Under the pieces are notes generated by a model. It saw only the letters and a list, made by a program, of their open reading frames with translations. It was not told the origin of the DNA and made no database searches. A DNA stretch of 46,340 nt from a virus. The DNA lies in the IMG/VR virus record IMGVR_UViG_3300046387_000014, positions 1 to 46,340 of that record. One strand, given 5' to 3'. Positions 34,001-41,377 of the stretch are shown one piece after another. Made by a program: the position numbers and the translations under genes. The number at the start of each line of letters is the position of its first letter. The stretch's first letter is position 1.

Positions 34001-36194
34001 GGACGAAAAGACAGGTACATATACTCCCAATCCTATGATGGCAGACGATGCCCTGTTTGCCCCAGAAATGGAAAAAATTACAGCAAACAGTAACTATGGT
34101 AAAGCGCCTTCCTCTGGATTTGTGTTCAACGTACTAAATGTCCTGCAGACTGCGGGTGTGCAAAAGATGGAAGGTGGCAAAGGTAATAAGGTCATTAGTG
34201 ATATCCTTGACCTAGCTTTGGATGCTGTACCAGAACGCTCGTTTATGCAGGGGTTTAGAACACGTAAAGGTGTCCGTGGTTTCTTGGGTGACACTACCCC
34301 TACAGGGTACACACTAGAGAATTTTGATCTAATAGACATGATGGAAACTAAGGGACGTGACCTTAACCGACAAGTCGTGCAACTTAGATCAAGTGCCAAG
34401 ATACAAAAAGTAGTCAACCAGATAGTTGAGTTGACCAAAAATCCCGATACAGCAGAAATAGCTGACAGGCTTATGAAGATAGCAGAGTTCGCACAACGCC
34501 CTAACGTAAACCGTGCGTCTCAGATCATCACTAATCTTGGGTTTAACTGGACTATGGGGCTGAACTTCTCGTCTGCAGCTTTGACCTTTTTTGATGTAGG
34601 TATGTCGGTGATGCCGTTACTATCGGGTAAGTATGGTGTAAGTAACACTACCAAGGCATTTGGAGATGCTGTTAAAGCCGTAAGCGCGGCCCCCAGTTCC
34701 AAAACTCTTATTGTGGACGATGAGAAAGGCAATAAAGTAAGAGAGCAATACGATTTAGGCTCGTTTGGTATATCGTTGGGTAACTTAGACTTTAGTGACC
34801 CGTCATCTATTCCAGAAGGATTACGTGATTTAGAGGTACTGGTTAAGTACGCGACTAACCAAGCGCAGATGGGGCAGTCCCTAACACAGGAAACTTTAGA
34901 ATTAGATGTATTTACCGGAGACACTGGTACAGACAGAGCGTCTCGCATAGGTAAAAAAATTGTTGATACTTCCCAAAAATGGGGTGGGGCTATGTTCCAT
35001 CACTCGGAACGCTACGGACGTGAAGTATCACTGGTCGCCGCATACAAGTTAGAAATGGATAAGCTGAGTAATGGTGGCAAAAAAGAAGTAACCGATGCTG
35101 ACAAGCAAAAAGCTGCAGAAGCTGCAGTTGAGTTTGTAGAGTTTACCCTCGGAGGTACTGCATCGGCAGGACGCCCCGTATACGCACAGGGGCCGATAGG
35201 TAACGTACTATTCCTGTTTAAACGGTTCGCTATAAGTAAATACTACATGATGATGCGTATGCTTAACGATGCTACGGTTGTGTTGTCGAGAGATGCTTAC
35301 CCCTCTGACGAAGCATATCAAGATGCGTTAGACACCCGAAAGATAGCGCGCGCACAGGCGGCAAACTTTCTTATTACTACGGGACTTATCGCAGGTGCAT
35401 CAGGCATGCCGTTGTTCGGTGAACTTGGTATCATGTATGATATGCTCCTTAAAGACGATGACGAAGATAATTGGGATGTTATGAATAAGAAGTGGATGGC
35501 AGACCCTGTGTATGGTGGGCTTGTTGACATGACAGGTCTTGAGATTGGTGATCGTATCGCACTCAACAATATGTTGTACCGCCCACCACTAATCGACAAA
35601 GATCAAAACCCTCTATTTACACTAATAGAGCAAATAGGTGGCCCTGCAATCGGTATAACAAGCCAGTTAAGTAGGGGCTGGCAGCTTGGCTCAGAAGGTA
35701 ACGTATGGCGTGGTGTTGAAGCCGCTTCACCTGCAGCACTGCGTAACATAATGAAAACTGGGCGTTATGCTACCGAAGGGAACTTAACCCTACGTGGTGA
35801 CGAGATAACAGCGACAAGTCCGTTTACACTTGCTGGACAAGCTCTAGGGTTTTCTAGTCACGCGCATATAGAGCAGCTTAATATGAACCGTAACGAGCGG
35901 CAAAAATATTCTGCTATGACAGATCGCAAGGGTAGGATTTTGCGTAAGGCTAACATGGCCCGAAGAGAAGGGGACGTTGAGGGTCTTCGCCAAGCCTACA
36001 GAGAATCTATAGAGCATAACAACAGCTTACCGCCAGATGCGATTGACCTGTATATAACTACGGAGTCGTTTAAAAATTCTTCTAAAAACTTTGATCGTAA
36101 TACAAGAGAAATGATAGGTGGGATGCAGTACTCACCTAGTATGCGTAGAAGTGCTGGTGAATATGACGGTGGGTTGTCCTCTCCTGTAAGTTAA
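28038..36194 (+). CDS. Giant polyvalent internal virion protein with FtsK-gamma-like and HExxH segments
   Basis: A 2718-residue protein, the largest in the window. Residues 1-320 have Gly/Ala hydrophobic stretches (LGPLAATGIGTLLGGPGVGT) that could associate with membranes. A TG-repeat lies at 367-382. Residues about 490-555 (KSVTDRKVASVSALQRDLKI...SRAAKLISILAAE..IVGPA..RGLRQYIP) resemble the FtsK gamma winged helix. Residues 1100-1450 are largely helical and charged. HATLHEMLHAAT gives a HExxH motif at 1531-1535. From about 1690 to the end is a domain known from 'large polyvalent proteins' of phages (GFNWTMGLNFSSAALTFFD; VYAQGPIGNVLFLFKRFAIS). The likely role is an ejected multi-domain protein. 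ATG 28038 has AAGGG seven bases upstream. Confidence 0.8.
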   Translation: MGMMQVKGEFSGRTYDVNFAGEEPTPQEIANATGKIQVLERQFEKSYENKYGEQVIDDGTAFGRGLDVGLTSLRGALGTTIRDIGTQSDIGFIEDFGASQEAAANRTRLSRAGTATPPKNFDAARKGGFGDTLSYLGEIAGQSAPQMLGPLAATGIGTLLGGPGVGTVAGVSAAMPYFYGSDLQRAEQQVAAGELDAVDRLKTFQAATGQSLLNVLGDKFLLRGLVTPGKNVLTRVGKGTVRGAGVEVPTEIGQQALERWQAGLPIDNDEAFAEYREVGIAAGLLGGTMGGGLSVFGSAPSLDAGKGKTNISGEPPVSDTNTVTAEEGVDFEVGKPTGGAADKAADRVAGTDDAAAITGPTSVETSTGTGTGTGTGTGTGTGAGAGLASISGSGNRIAARLKTEDRRQELVQQLEKRTTLPTLAEVLSSDNVSNTKELVDTTTEELLNKPASKPVGTIETVETVETAGTAEASKPSVIKRTIAKPDDAALLEDARKSVTDRKVASVSALQRDLKISQSRAAKLISILAAETNPIVGPADKRGLRQYIPMTIEDTPDAVAVGAPIVPDTITSTTELDGGTDAKSDAEPKQGAQLPNRTENLSDDEIAIATVTEKAKANQEKIDALLANPEADPEGELLKALQDNNRALNQRLNVIKKNAYEGGDYGKLTPYGTSVREGTPTGLPANTGFGPDGQVIGVQALKSNTPTTSGYEGVKPVTNEQGKNPNALSNEAIDYLEGLDLNTLDLNATYREDVGSDALRVEDVPFADKTAVLFAGDKPYELQGKPSYTGKIQWPPELVQHLSSLPTDKGPYGSQTIGDALRTLYTLKDGVGNIPARLQGSYGDTEARAAAGLPENPITAPEMEPITPTRVRDDTDLEVADSPSQLDATGSPLVQSYDRTLGAPIGDPTNTNPASKPFVAFDTLPANRAAIKLSQAELDLITGSGLSKEQRLAALSGALRDAELVDALEVATANTISRLFNDRKATFGLVGKAALALENRQSTTASEAFEPDITTYEDKLNIIKLIRMTDQNIKDIKDKVERARVKAARDYFLRFRRPVDALHEMQGAHGDGNKTGATQTASKDKTTAKDAEGVETDISAPAFNINLDAESKSDEEAFYGPLTYTNAVKAMYWVKNNLGSDTKAALTARRVEYVSKTRAVVKDDHKTMKDGAAKLQAASYGQAMREASAAARVADAANKASADLIAGLGAPNPLIAELEAIARQDEAEAAKLAMRKALRDRPKKEYTDDTLAADLLRKINEIKKGSTQSVDEAVSEIELAVAQDKTIADMTERELDDILEAQIEAELERRAALPEGMRGRLKKTKKSKFFAKDREAVAIELAERQEAEVASLKEALEVEPAGTEQDVPVTKAQFKPRKLDEKGKPLEGAQQGERAGVETILDDDAGVVSIAAQGDSDVIGDLVTPPAINEQLELLGSEISALAEPLRPSTRNMLENGDLVGALRSIAITGRSKNVSKIAERLVPYVGNTQVKLVSGGLRNPQGQVAAGVFDPATNTIFLDRDIGINSHATLHEMLHAATAANLSNMGLPEVRQLNTIYEAVKKQLPPSYAMKSLDEFVAEAFSNPDFQVMLAGIPMTDLKLANTNMTNAYTNFRTAIRRFFNRIMRRPPESVFNRTDLLLNDILAPQLSTRAAPAMYLAASNPQGSVDVTNSATNAVKPTTPEQLRAMQDYAKNSEPYTGGKSFLYGIMPVNLLGDTLKRNHQSDVGNDLNKLINEQSSELRDKTVKLDYIVNQIKDFRRAEGVEKYKTLQQLVPMSTLNRIDPSIKREMYTAYGLTIKDPKTLKTTRRNFSKPELRAKYMAEFKIENPDHKLNVIAPLGKERLKVYDALKKDYDSIGKDGQRVYRTMRNYFKETYDEIEPALRDRINSISDDAEVRRTAFDRLSELLLKDSGLITPYFPLMRKGSYRVSYTAIDPQDQDPDAKPQVDRFVEYFPTKIAAMEAVQKVKDYNKTMLARDDIKNSGLASILDEKTGTYTPNPMMADDALFAPEMEKITANSNYGKAPSSGFVFNVLNVLQTAGVQKMEGGKGNKVISDILDLALDAVPERSFMQGFRTRKGVRGFLGDTTPTGYTLENFDLIDMMETKGRDLNRQVVQLRSSAKIQKVVNQIVELTKNPDTAEIADRLMKIAEFAQRPNVNRASQIITNLGFNWTMGLNFSSAALTFFDVGMSVMPLLSGKYGVSNTTKAFGDAVKAVSAAPSSKTLIVDDEKGNKVREQYDLGSFGISLGNLDFSDPSSIPEGLRDLEVLVKYATNQAQMGQSLTQETLELDVFTGDTGTDRASRIGKKIVDTSQKWGGAMFHHSERYGREVSLVAAYKLEMDKLSNGGKKEVTDADKQKAAEAAVEFVEFTLGGTASAGRPVYAQGPIGNVLFLFKRFAISKYYMMMRMLNDATVVLSRDAYPSDEAYQDALDTRKIARAQAANFLITTGLIAGASGMPLFGELGIMYDMLLKDDDEDNWDVMNKKWMADPVYGGLVDMTGLEIGDRIALNNMLYRPPLIDKDQNPLFTLIEQIGGPAIGITSQLSRGWQLGSEGNVWRGVEAASPAALRNIMKTGRYATEGNLTLRGDEITATSPFTLAGQALGFSSHAHIEQLNMNRNERQKYSAMTDRKGRILRKANMARREGDVEGLRQAYRESIEHNNSLPPDAIDLYITTESFKNSSKNFDRNTREMIGGMQYSPSMRRSAGEYDGGLSSPVS
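29136..29183 (+). repeat. Hexanucleotide microsatellite (ACAGGT)7
   Basis: Seven perfect ACAGGT units (29136-29177) are followed by ACAGGC and degenerate copies. They sit in frame in the giant protein gene and encode alternating Thr-Gly residues (367-382). The hexamer length keeps the reading frame intact if units are gained or lost, so only linker length would vary. Confidence 0.95.
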
Positions 36195-36220
36195 AAAAGC
36201 CCCTGCAATTAAGCAGGGGC
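36193..36220 (-). terminator. Intrinsic terminator for the minus-strand operon, at the convergence point
   Basis: An 8-bp perfect stem (GCCCCTGC 36199-36206 with GCAGGGGC 36213-36220, AATTAA loop) is followed, reading the minus strand, by six T residues (complement of 36193-36198). It lies between the last plus-strand stop (36194) and the last minus-strand stop (36279). On the plus strand the stem has no T-tract, so it may only partially stop plus-strand transcription. The remaining 58 bases to 36279 hold nothing else I can identify. Confidence 0.85.
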
Positions 36221-36278
36221 AGTTCAAGGGAGAACAGGCAACACGCAGTGGAAATGGATATTGCCTAACTGCCCTATA

Positions 36279-36506
36279 TCATGCGGTACGCCATATACGT
36301 AACCCCAATATTTTGTTTTCTACACGAACTTCGTGTTTAACCTCCCATTGTCGCAGCGATGCAACGGTGGACACCTGATCTTTAGTCTTCTCAGTGTCCA
36401 CACAGGGTATAAACACAGACCCGCTAACCGTAAGTTTATCCCAGTTTACAATTACTCTAATCCCGTCAGGATTAAGGTCTTCAATCTTCATCACCTTCTG
36501 ATCCAT
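36279..36506 (-). CDS. Small terminal protein of the replication operon, unknown
   Basis: A 75-residue protein at the end of the minus-strand block. I start it at the ATG at 36506, six bases after GGAG (36516-36513 on the minus strand), which overlaps the primase-helicase end by 26 bases; a start codon at 36491 (MKIED) is also possible. It has a beta-like core (GIRVIVNWDKLTVSGSVFIPCVDTE) and an ASLRQWEVKHEVRVENKILG segment. No family is recognised. Confidence 0.55.
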   Translation of the reverse strand: MDQKVMKIEDLNPDGIRVIVNWDKLTVSGSVFIPCVDTEKTKDQVSTVASLRQWEVKHEVRVENKILGLRIWRTA

Positions 36507-39291
36507 CAGGAACTCCATCAATAGAAAAATCTACACATATAACTCTAGCAGAGGGTAGGTTCATATGTGTGCCTTTACTTAGGCGTATACGTGTTTTGGT
36601 GGCTTTCATCTTCTCAGTTAAATCTCTAATTAACTGTTCATAGTTTATCTGTTGATCTATACACCAAGTCTTCAGCGGCTTCGGTAATAGATAGACTTTC
36701 TTAATATCAGTCTCGTACCTAGCGACGAACTTGCCTCGGGGTGTAACTTCGGGCAGTGCCAACATATCTAGTGGATTGCCATCTACACTACCACGGGCAT
36801 CATCTGTACTTTTGATCCAGAGTATGTTGCTCCAATGTTCAGATATATAATTGTTCAACGTCTCAGTTACAGAAGAACCCATATCGGCAACATAAGCCCT
36901 ACGTTCTCGCAACCTGTTTACGGCAAACGCAAATACAGGTTTTACCTCAAAGGGTAGTACCCCTGCCTTTCTACCTATCATAAGTGCAGATATAATAGCC
37001 GTAACAGCGGCAGACCAGAATCGGTTCTCAGGACCAAGTTCGGCCTTTTCATCTACACGCGACTGCACATGCTTTATAGTACGCTCACATTCTACACGGT
37101 TGTTTATGACCCACTGCACAAACCGTACCCCTGAGTGACCGTAGTTGCCTTTAAAAGCGGGCCACAGCTTGTCAGTCTCGGATTTACTAGCAGAACCAGA
37201 GAACTTCGCTTCAGTCCTAAACTCTAATATGCGTTGAGCCTCCGCTTTGGGGAAACCTTTTACCCTACTAATCATTTCTATAAAGGAAGTGTTGCCTGTA
37301 CTAACAGCCAGTAGGCTCCACGGTTTGCCTCTGTGTCGCTCGGTGTTACCGCCTTGGGACATACGATTACGCTGCTTACCACCTGTTAATTGGTACGCTA
37401 GATCAGACAGCTTACCCCCTTTGGTATTAGTAAGTTCGTCCATCATAAGTGGTAGGTTGTGGTATATTTCCCCACGGTGCATCTTAGAATTATATGTGTC
37501 TTGCTCTTCAAGCAAAAGTTCTTCGGGGTTGCCCCATGCCGCTAACCCCGCCATCAGCATAGTGGTTTTACCAACACCTGTATCTCCGTACATATGTAGC
37601 CCAGCAGAGCCGATCCCTGTAAGGGGCATAAGTATCGAAGCATAGGACGCAGCAATTGTGAATTGGTGCAACTCAAACCCCTCCCGATTGTAGAAGTCTA
37701 TTGCATCAAGGTAGCCTTGCTCAGTACCCTTGGGGGTAAAGTAGTCTATCATACCTGCAGTCTGTGTAGACGGTGGGTTGTAGTCTTCATCATTACCGTA
37801 GATAACACGATCCCCTAAGATGAACGCGGTCATGCTATCATCAACCCACCCAAACTGTTTATGGGCTTCATCCTCTGCTTGAGTAAATTGTAGTTCCTCA
37901 ATCCATGCCATTATATACACCTGTATCTTGTCTAACTTTGCGCCAAACGCAGCCACACCCTGCGTAGACATAGCTTTTCTAAATTCATCCCGCGATGTGA
38001 TGCTAAACATTGGCATCGTCCATTCACGCACACCGTCTCGGGGCATATGAAGCCTAAACACAAGTGCTTGGCCTATCTCTGTATCCCATATACGGCGCAT
38101 GACATAGATATCGTTGTGGTAGATGCACTCTTCTTCTATCTCACCGTCACTGTTACTGGTGCGTTTATACACACCGCCTTTAGCGCCACGAAAGTAGGGC
38201 TTCGGGTATGTCGGTATATTGTAGATTTTAGGCGCACTGGCGGGACGCTTTGCGCTAGGTGCAACAACTTCGTTGTCAGCCTCGTCCGCTTCTTTAAATT
38301 GTTTACCTAAAACTATGGGGGATTTTATCTTACCCCATAAAGCACACTCCATACACACATCAGGTCTAAGACCGTTAAATGTACGACAAGTGTACGGCCC
38401 CTTAACCAAAGACATTTTCTGATGGGTTTCACCAGAGTTATAATCAGGGTGGCCCCTAGACATTACCTGTGCAGCCCTGTCTCCGTCTTCGCAGAATTTA
38501 GCAATAGACAGTCCCGCTCTCCATAACGGTTCGGTCACATTGGCCTGATCTGTCAGTATATGCGCGAGTTGAGCGCATCCCTTACCTATTTGTATCTTCT
38601 TTACAATACGACCAAAGCTATTCTCAGCATTGACCGCTATAAACCCCGACACAACATTGCCGCCAACAGAGGCTGTATTTACAGGGGTAACGCCTCCCAG
38701 TAAACTTACGAAGTCAACCAGCTCGATACTTGGTTCCGCACTTATCAAAGCCACTGGGGATGGCGGTGTGTCCTTGAAGTTACGTGTGTCAGGCATGCGT
38801 AGGATACGCGCTGCGTCAGCCGTAACTGCAGGATCGGCCTTGAGACCATTCTCCTCACAAAACTCTTTAAACCGTTCTGCCACAGGAACCCAATCATCCA
38901 CAGGTACTGGTGCAGGCAAAACCCAGTAAGCGTGTATTCCGCGTCCCGAGTTGACCTTAGTAGGTTCGGGCATGCTAGTCTTAGTGCAAAACGCCTGTAA
39001 CGCCGATAGTGCATCCTGCTGAGACGGGTATTCTTTGCTAGGGCCACAATCCAAGTCCACGAAAAAGGATTGTAGATGTAGTGCGTTATCGGCCCTACGA
39101 TTAGTATTGTTTACGAATGTGCTTAACGCAAAATAAACATCGTGGTCTTTAGCATCAAAGGCATCTACCGCTGCATGCAGTTCATCAATAGTGTCATAGA
39201 AGTTCTGCGTTCTACGTTCACCGTTGGTTGCAAATAAACAGTAATGCCCTTCACTACTTAAAACACTTTTTAGAAATTCTAGTCGTTCCAC
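36481..39291 (-). CDS. Primase-helicase: AEP-like primase, zinc-like Cys motif, DUF927-type helicase
   Basis: A 936-residue protein. The N-terminal part has primase-like LQSFFVDLDCG (Asp79, Asp81), SGRGIHAYW (His120) and ADPAVTADAARILRMPDTRN, features of archaeo-eukaryotic-type primases found in plasmids and phages. A Cys-containing section near 302-316 (Cys302, CMEC) may bind zinc. The C-terminal helicase has Walker A GDTGVGKTT (569-577) and Walker B LMMDEL (615-620), with GGKQRNRMSQGGNTERHRGKPW, as in DUF927 helicases. It would prime and unwind DNA for the family A polymerase. The start is GTG 39291 with GGAGG upstream. The function call is family-based. Confidence 0.8.
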   Translation of the reverse strand: MERLEFLKSVLSSEGHYCLFATNGERRTQNFYDTIDELHAAVDAFDAKDHDVYFALSTFVNNTNRRADNALHLQSFFVDLDCGPSKEYPSQQDALSALQAFCTKTSMPEPTKVNSGRGIHAYWVLPAPVPVDDWVPVAERFKEFCEENGLKADPAVTADAARILRMPDTRNFKDTPPSPVALISAEPSIELVDFVSLLGGVTPVNTASVGGNVVSGFIAVNAENSFGRIVKKIQIGKGCAQLAHILTDQANVTEPLWRAGLSIAKFCEDGDRAAQVMSRGHPDYNSGETHQKMSLVKGPYTCRTFNGLRPDVCMECALWGKIKSPIVLGKQFKEADEADNEVVAPSAKRPASAPKIYNIPTYPKPYFRGAKGGVYKRTSNSDGEIEEECIYHNDIYVMRRIWDTEIGQALVFRLHMPRDGVREWTMPMFSITSRDEFRKAMSTQGVAAFGAKLDKIQVYIMAWIEELQFTQAEDEAHKQFGWVDDSMTAFILGDRVIYGNDEDYNPPSTQTAGMIDYFTPKGTEQGYLDAIDFYNREGFELHQFTIAASYASILMPLTGIGSAGLHMYGDTGVGKTTMLMAGLAAWGNPEELLLEEQDTYNSKMHRGEIYHNLPLMMDELTNTKGGKLSDLAYQLTGGKQRNRMSQGGNTERHRGKPWSLLAVSTGNTSFIEMISRVKGFPKAEAQRILEFRTEAKFSGSASKSETDKLWPAFKGNYGHSGVRFVQWVINNRVECERTIKHVQSRVDEKAELGPENRFWSAAVTAIISALMIGRKAGVLPFEVKPVFAFAVNRLRERRAYVADMGSSVTETLNNYISEHWSNILWIKSTDDARGSVDGNPLDMLALPEVTPRGKFVARYETDIKKVYLLPKPLKTWCIDQQINYEQLIRDLTEKMKATKTRIRLSKGTHMNLPSARVICVDFSIDGVPDGSEGDED

Positions 39292-39312
39292 TGCTAGTCC
39301 TCCGAGTATTAA

Positions 39313-39350
39313 CGGTGCGGCACCCTATACGATACCGCACCGTGTAGGGT
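39313..39350 (-). promoter_or_regulatory. Mutually exclusive hairpins between ssDNA-binding protein and primase genes
   Basis: In the 60-bp gap, CGGTGCGG (39313-39320) pairs perfectly with CCGCACCG (39335-39342), loop 14 nt. ACCCTATAC (39322-39330) also pairs with GTGTAGGGT (39342-39350) with one wobble or mismatch. The second stem's left arm lies in the first stem's loop, and the two stems share one base, so they compete. The gap ends at the GGAGG of the primase GTG start. It may tune primase translation or message stability. Confidence 0.45.
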
Positions 39351-39351
39351 A

Positions 39352-40101
39352 TCAGTCTAACTCACCCCACTCACTTACAAGACTGTCCAGCTTGGCTTCT
39401 TCGACAACAGGGGGCTTCTTATTGGCCCGTACCTTGGGTGTCTCGTCTTGAAAACCATCATCAACAACTGCAGGGGCAGCGGGTGTTTCATCAACCTCAA
39501 ACCCCGAAATTATGGTAGGGGCTTCTTCAACACTGAACCCTTCTTCTGATTCAACACTGAACCCTTCTTCTGAACCAAACGGGGAATAGTCTTCACGCTC
39601 TGCCAATTCTAGCACCTGCACAGCACGTAAACGCAAAGACACACCGTGATCCCGCATACTATACGGGACGCAGGAAATCTGCACGTTGACCGTACTGCCC
39701 GTAGTCAACTCAAAGTCCTTGGGTAACGAGTTGTTTTTGGAGTCAACCTGCTTAGGCGGCTTGGTCTCATCAGCACCGTAAGCACCTTTAAGTACGGCTT
39801 TGGCGATGTAGTTGCCGTCCTCGTCCTTTTTAAAAACTTCGGTTGCCTTACCCAACTTTTTGGGCCAACTCTTTTCAGATGCTGCCCGTGCATTGTAGGC
39901 TGTAGCCATAACAGTATACAGGTCTTTTGCCTGTGCAGCATCCATCACAAACTGCAACTCGTACTTTGCGCCATCTGCAGTAGGATCACAGGGTACAGAC
40001 TTACCCCGTTCCCCTGCGGTAGGGTCATACCGATATGTCCTGTTTAGACGGGGGTATCTCGCAACAACTTTGCGGATAATGTGGCTTTCAACTTTTGCCA
40101 T
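39352..40101 (-). CDS. Putative single-stranded DNA-binding protein (gp2.5-like)
   Basis: A 249-residue protein with ATG at 40101 behind AAAGGAG. The N-terminal 160 residues look like an OB-type core with RLNRTYRYDPTAGERGKS and YELQFVMDAAQAKDLYTVM, then VQISCVPYSMRDHGVSLRLR. The last ~75 residues are acidic and low-complexity, ending LDSLVSEWGELD, which fits the acidic tails of gp2.5-like single-stranded DNA-binding proteins. A 24-bp tandem duplication repeats the EEGFSVE segment near residues 177-192. Its neighbours are primase-helicase downstream and the Cys-motif protein upstream, supporting a replication role. Confidence 0.7.
   Translation of the reverse strand: MAKVESHIIRKVVARYPRLNRTYRYDPTAGERGKSVPCDPTADGAKYELQFVMDAAQAKDLYTVMATAYNARAASEKSWPKKLGKATEVFKKDEDGNYIAKAVLKGAYGADETKPPKQVDSKNNSLPKDFELTTGSTVNVQISCVPYSMRDHGVSLRLRAVQVLELAEREDYSPFGSEEGFSVESEEGFSVEEAPTIISGFEVDETPAAPAVVDDGFQDETPKVRANKKPPVVEEAKLDSLVSEWGELD
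39527..39574 (-). repeat. 24-bp tandem duplication in the acidic tail of the ssDNA-binding protein
   Basis: Two adjacent 24-bp units (39527-39550 and 39551-39574) match at 23 of 24 bases and encode the repeated EEGFSVES / EEGFSVEE. The frame is preserved. The near-identity suggests a recent in-frame duplication in the acidic low-complexity tail. Confidence 0.9.
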
Positions 40102-40789
40102 TTGATAGTTCTCCTTTAGAGTTTTTATAGTCGAACCCGTCCTCTGTTGAGAACGGGGAAGTATTTACAGCCGCGAAACGGGCTATAGCTTGCAATGTCG
40201 CGGGGTCGTTCTTTAACTCTGCAACACTGCGTAGTTCACTAGGCACCAAGGACCGTAAAGGCTTGAAGCATAGGCGGGGATATACGTAGGAATTATCTGG
40301 GTATACGGTAGTCACCACAGATGAAGTCTTTGTTCCCCTACCACCCAGAAACTTAGCGTATTCCTGTAGCGGCTTATTATTATTCTTACCCTTACCGAAG
40401 ATAGCCGTGGCGGGTAACTGTAGTTGATACACCGTATCGAACTCTCCATCAAGCACTACTGCTACCCTCTGCACAAATCTACAAGCCCTGCTATACCCCG
40501 AACCCGAACCTTTTATGTTCTGAGTGCAGTCCATACACCTAGTGGCTTGCTTATCTTCGCTAGGAACTAACTCGTCAGGTGCCTGTGTTGTAGAAGACCA
40601 ACACGTAGGTAGCGTGGTATGTGCAGGGTCATAGTCGTTCTTGTAGTACAAACGAGATATGTTGGCAGCATTGACTACCACTACATCTACTTCATTTGCC
40701 ACCACTTCCCGTTCTCCGTCCCCTACACGCACAAACATACCGTCCTGATAACTAAGCCGCCTAAACTCAACCATCGTTAGGAGTATCAT
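40088..40789 (-). CDS. Replication-block protein with C-x2-C motif, unknown
   Basis: A 233-residue protein if begun at ATG 40789 (GGAG three bases upstream); ATG 40774 gives a shorter form overlapping the HTH gene by only eight bases. Residues 63-103 hold four Cys residues in TCWSS, TRCMDC and SRACRF (Cys63, Cys85, Cys88, Cys103), with CTQNIKGSGSGYSRACR between; a zinc site is plausible. Later segments (VYQLQLPATAIFGKG, NKPLQEYAKFLGG) are beta-rich. It overlaps the ssDNA-binding gene by 14 bases. I recall similar proteins near SSB genes in marine phages but no assigned role. Confidence 0.65.
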   Translation of the reverse strand: MILLTMVEFRRLSYQDGMFVRVGDGEREVVANEVDVVVVNAANISRLYYKNDYDPAHTTLPTCWSSTTQAPDELVPSEDKQATRCMDCTQNIKGSGSGYSRACRFVQRVAVVLDGEFDTVYQLQLPATAIFGKGKNNNKPLQEYAKFLGGRGTKTSSVVTTVYPDNSYVYPRLCFKPLRSLVPSELRSVAELKNDPATLQAIARFAAVNTSPFSTEDGFDYKNSKGELSNGKS

Positions 40790-40964
40790 CCTCTCCCAAA
40801 GCGGACAGAGCCTTATCTACTTCGTCCAACTTAAACCGTTGGGTGTTTTCGATTTTGACATACGTATGCTCAGGTATATAACCTTCCCGAACCCAATGCC
40901 GCACGGTGGATATAGATACAGAAAAGTGTTCTGCCACATCCGATATGTTCACATACTTCTTCAT
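40767..40964 (-). CDS. Small HTH DNA-binding protein (MerR/excisionase-like)
   Basis: A 65-residue protein. VNISDVAEHFSVSISTVRHW (residues 5-24) is a helix-turn-helix with Trp24 and the following REGYIPEHTYVKIENTQRFK forms the wing, as in excisionase or MerR-type N-terminal domains. It could regulate phage transcription or bind replication sites. It overlaps both neighbours (ATGA with the upstream gene). No integrase is present in the window, so a recombination role is not supported. Confidence 0.8.
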   Translation of the reverse strand: MKKYVNISDVAEHFSVSISTVRHWVREGYIPEHTYVKIENTQRFKLDEVDKALSALGEDDTPNDG

Positions 40965-41350
40965 TTCTTCCTCACAGTTAGGATGTACTCGGCATCCACA
41001 TTAAGACCCATAGGTACAAGGTCAGGGTTCTCTTCCAAGAACTGCTTCATGTGAGTTTGATTAAGACGCTTTTCAAACAACTCGGGAACCTCATGCTCTA
41101 ACACGAACTTGTGCATACTCTCCCAATCGCTCGTCCAGTAACGCTGCTTAACGCTACGATAAAACAAACCCGCTGCAGTTCTAACGCTGTCGATATTACT
41201 TTCAGCACAGTAATCCAACAACGCTTGCTTAACAGTGTTCTGTTGCTCAACGAGAGCACTGTCTTCTTCTTTAAACTTAGCGGATATCTCGGCGCGCTTA
41301 TCGCGTATCCTTGTATATACTCGCGTCAGTTTTTCCACGTCCACTGTCAT
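40961..41350 (-). CDS. Conserved phage protein, helical N-terminus, unknown
   Basis: A 129-residue protein, ATG 41350 behind GGAGG. The N-terminal half is a charged helix (VEKLTRVYTRIRDKRAEISA), probably coiled coil. The C-terminal half reads GLFYRSVKQRYWTSDWESMH, then LFEKRLNQTHMKQFLEENPD and ends VPMGLNVDAEYILTVRKK. The latter motif set is familiar from small replication-region proteins of podoviruses, without a known activity. Its location before the HTH gene suggests DNA replication or regulation. Confidence 0.75.
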   Translation of the reverse strand: MTVDVEKLTRVYTRIRDKRAEISAKFKEEDSALVEQQNTVKQALLDYCAESNIDSVRTAAGLFYRSVKQRYWTSDWESMHKFVLEHEVPELFEKRLNQTHMKQFLEENPDLVPMGLNVDAEYILTVRKK

Positions 41351-41377
41351 AAGTCCTCCGTTTATATCTATACTTGT

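Noticed and set aside
39313-39350. H-type pseudoknot
   Set aside because: The order of arms fits a pseudoknot, but the connecting loops (zero and one base) are too short to span 8-9 bp stems, so competing hairpins are more likely.
40767-40964. HTH protein as lysogeny regulator or excisionase
   Set aside because: It lies in the middle of the replication operon and there is no integrase, attachment site or divergent repressor promoter.
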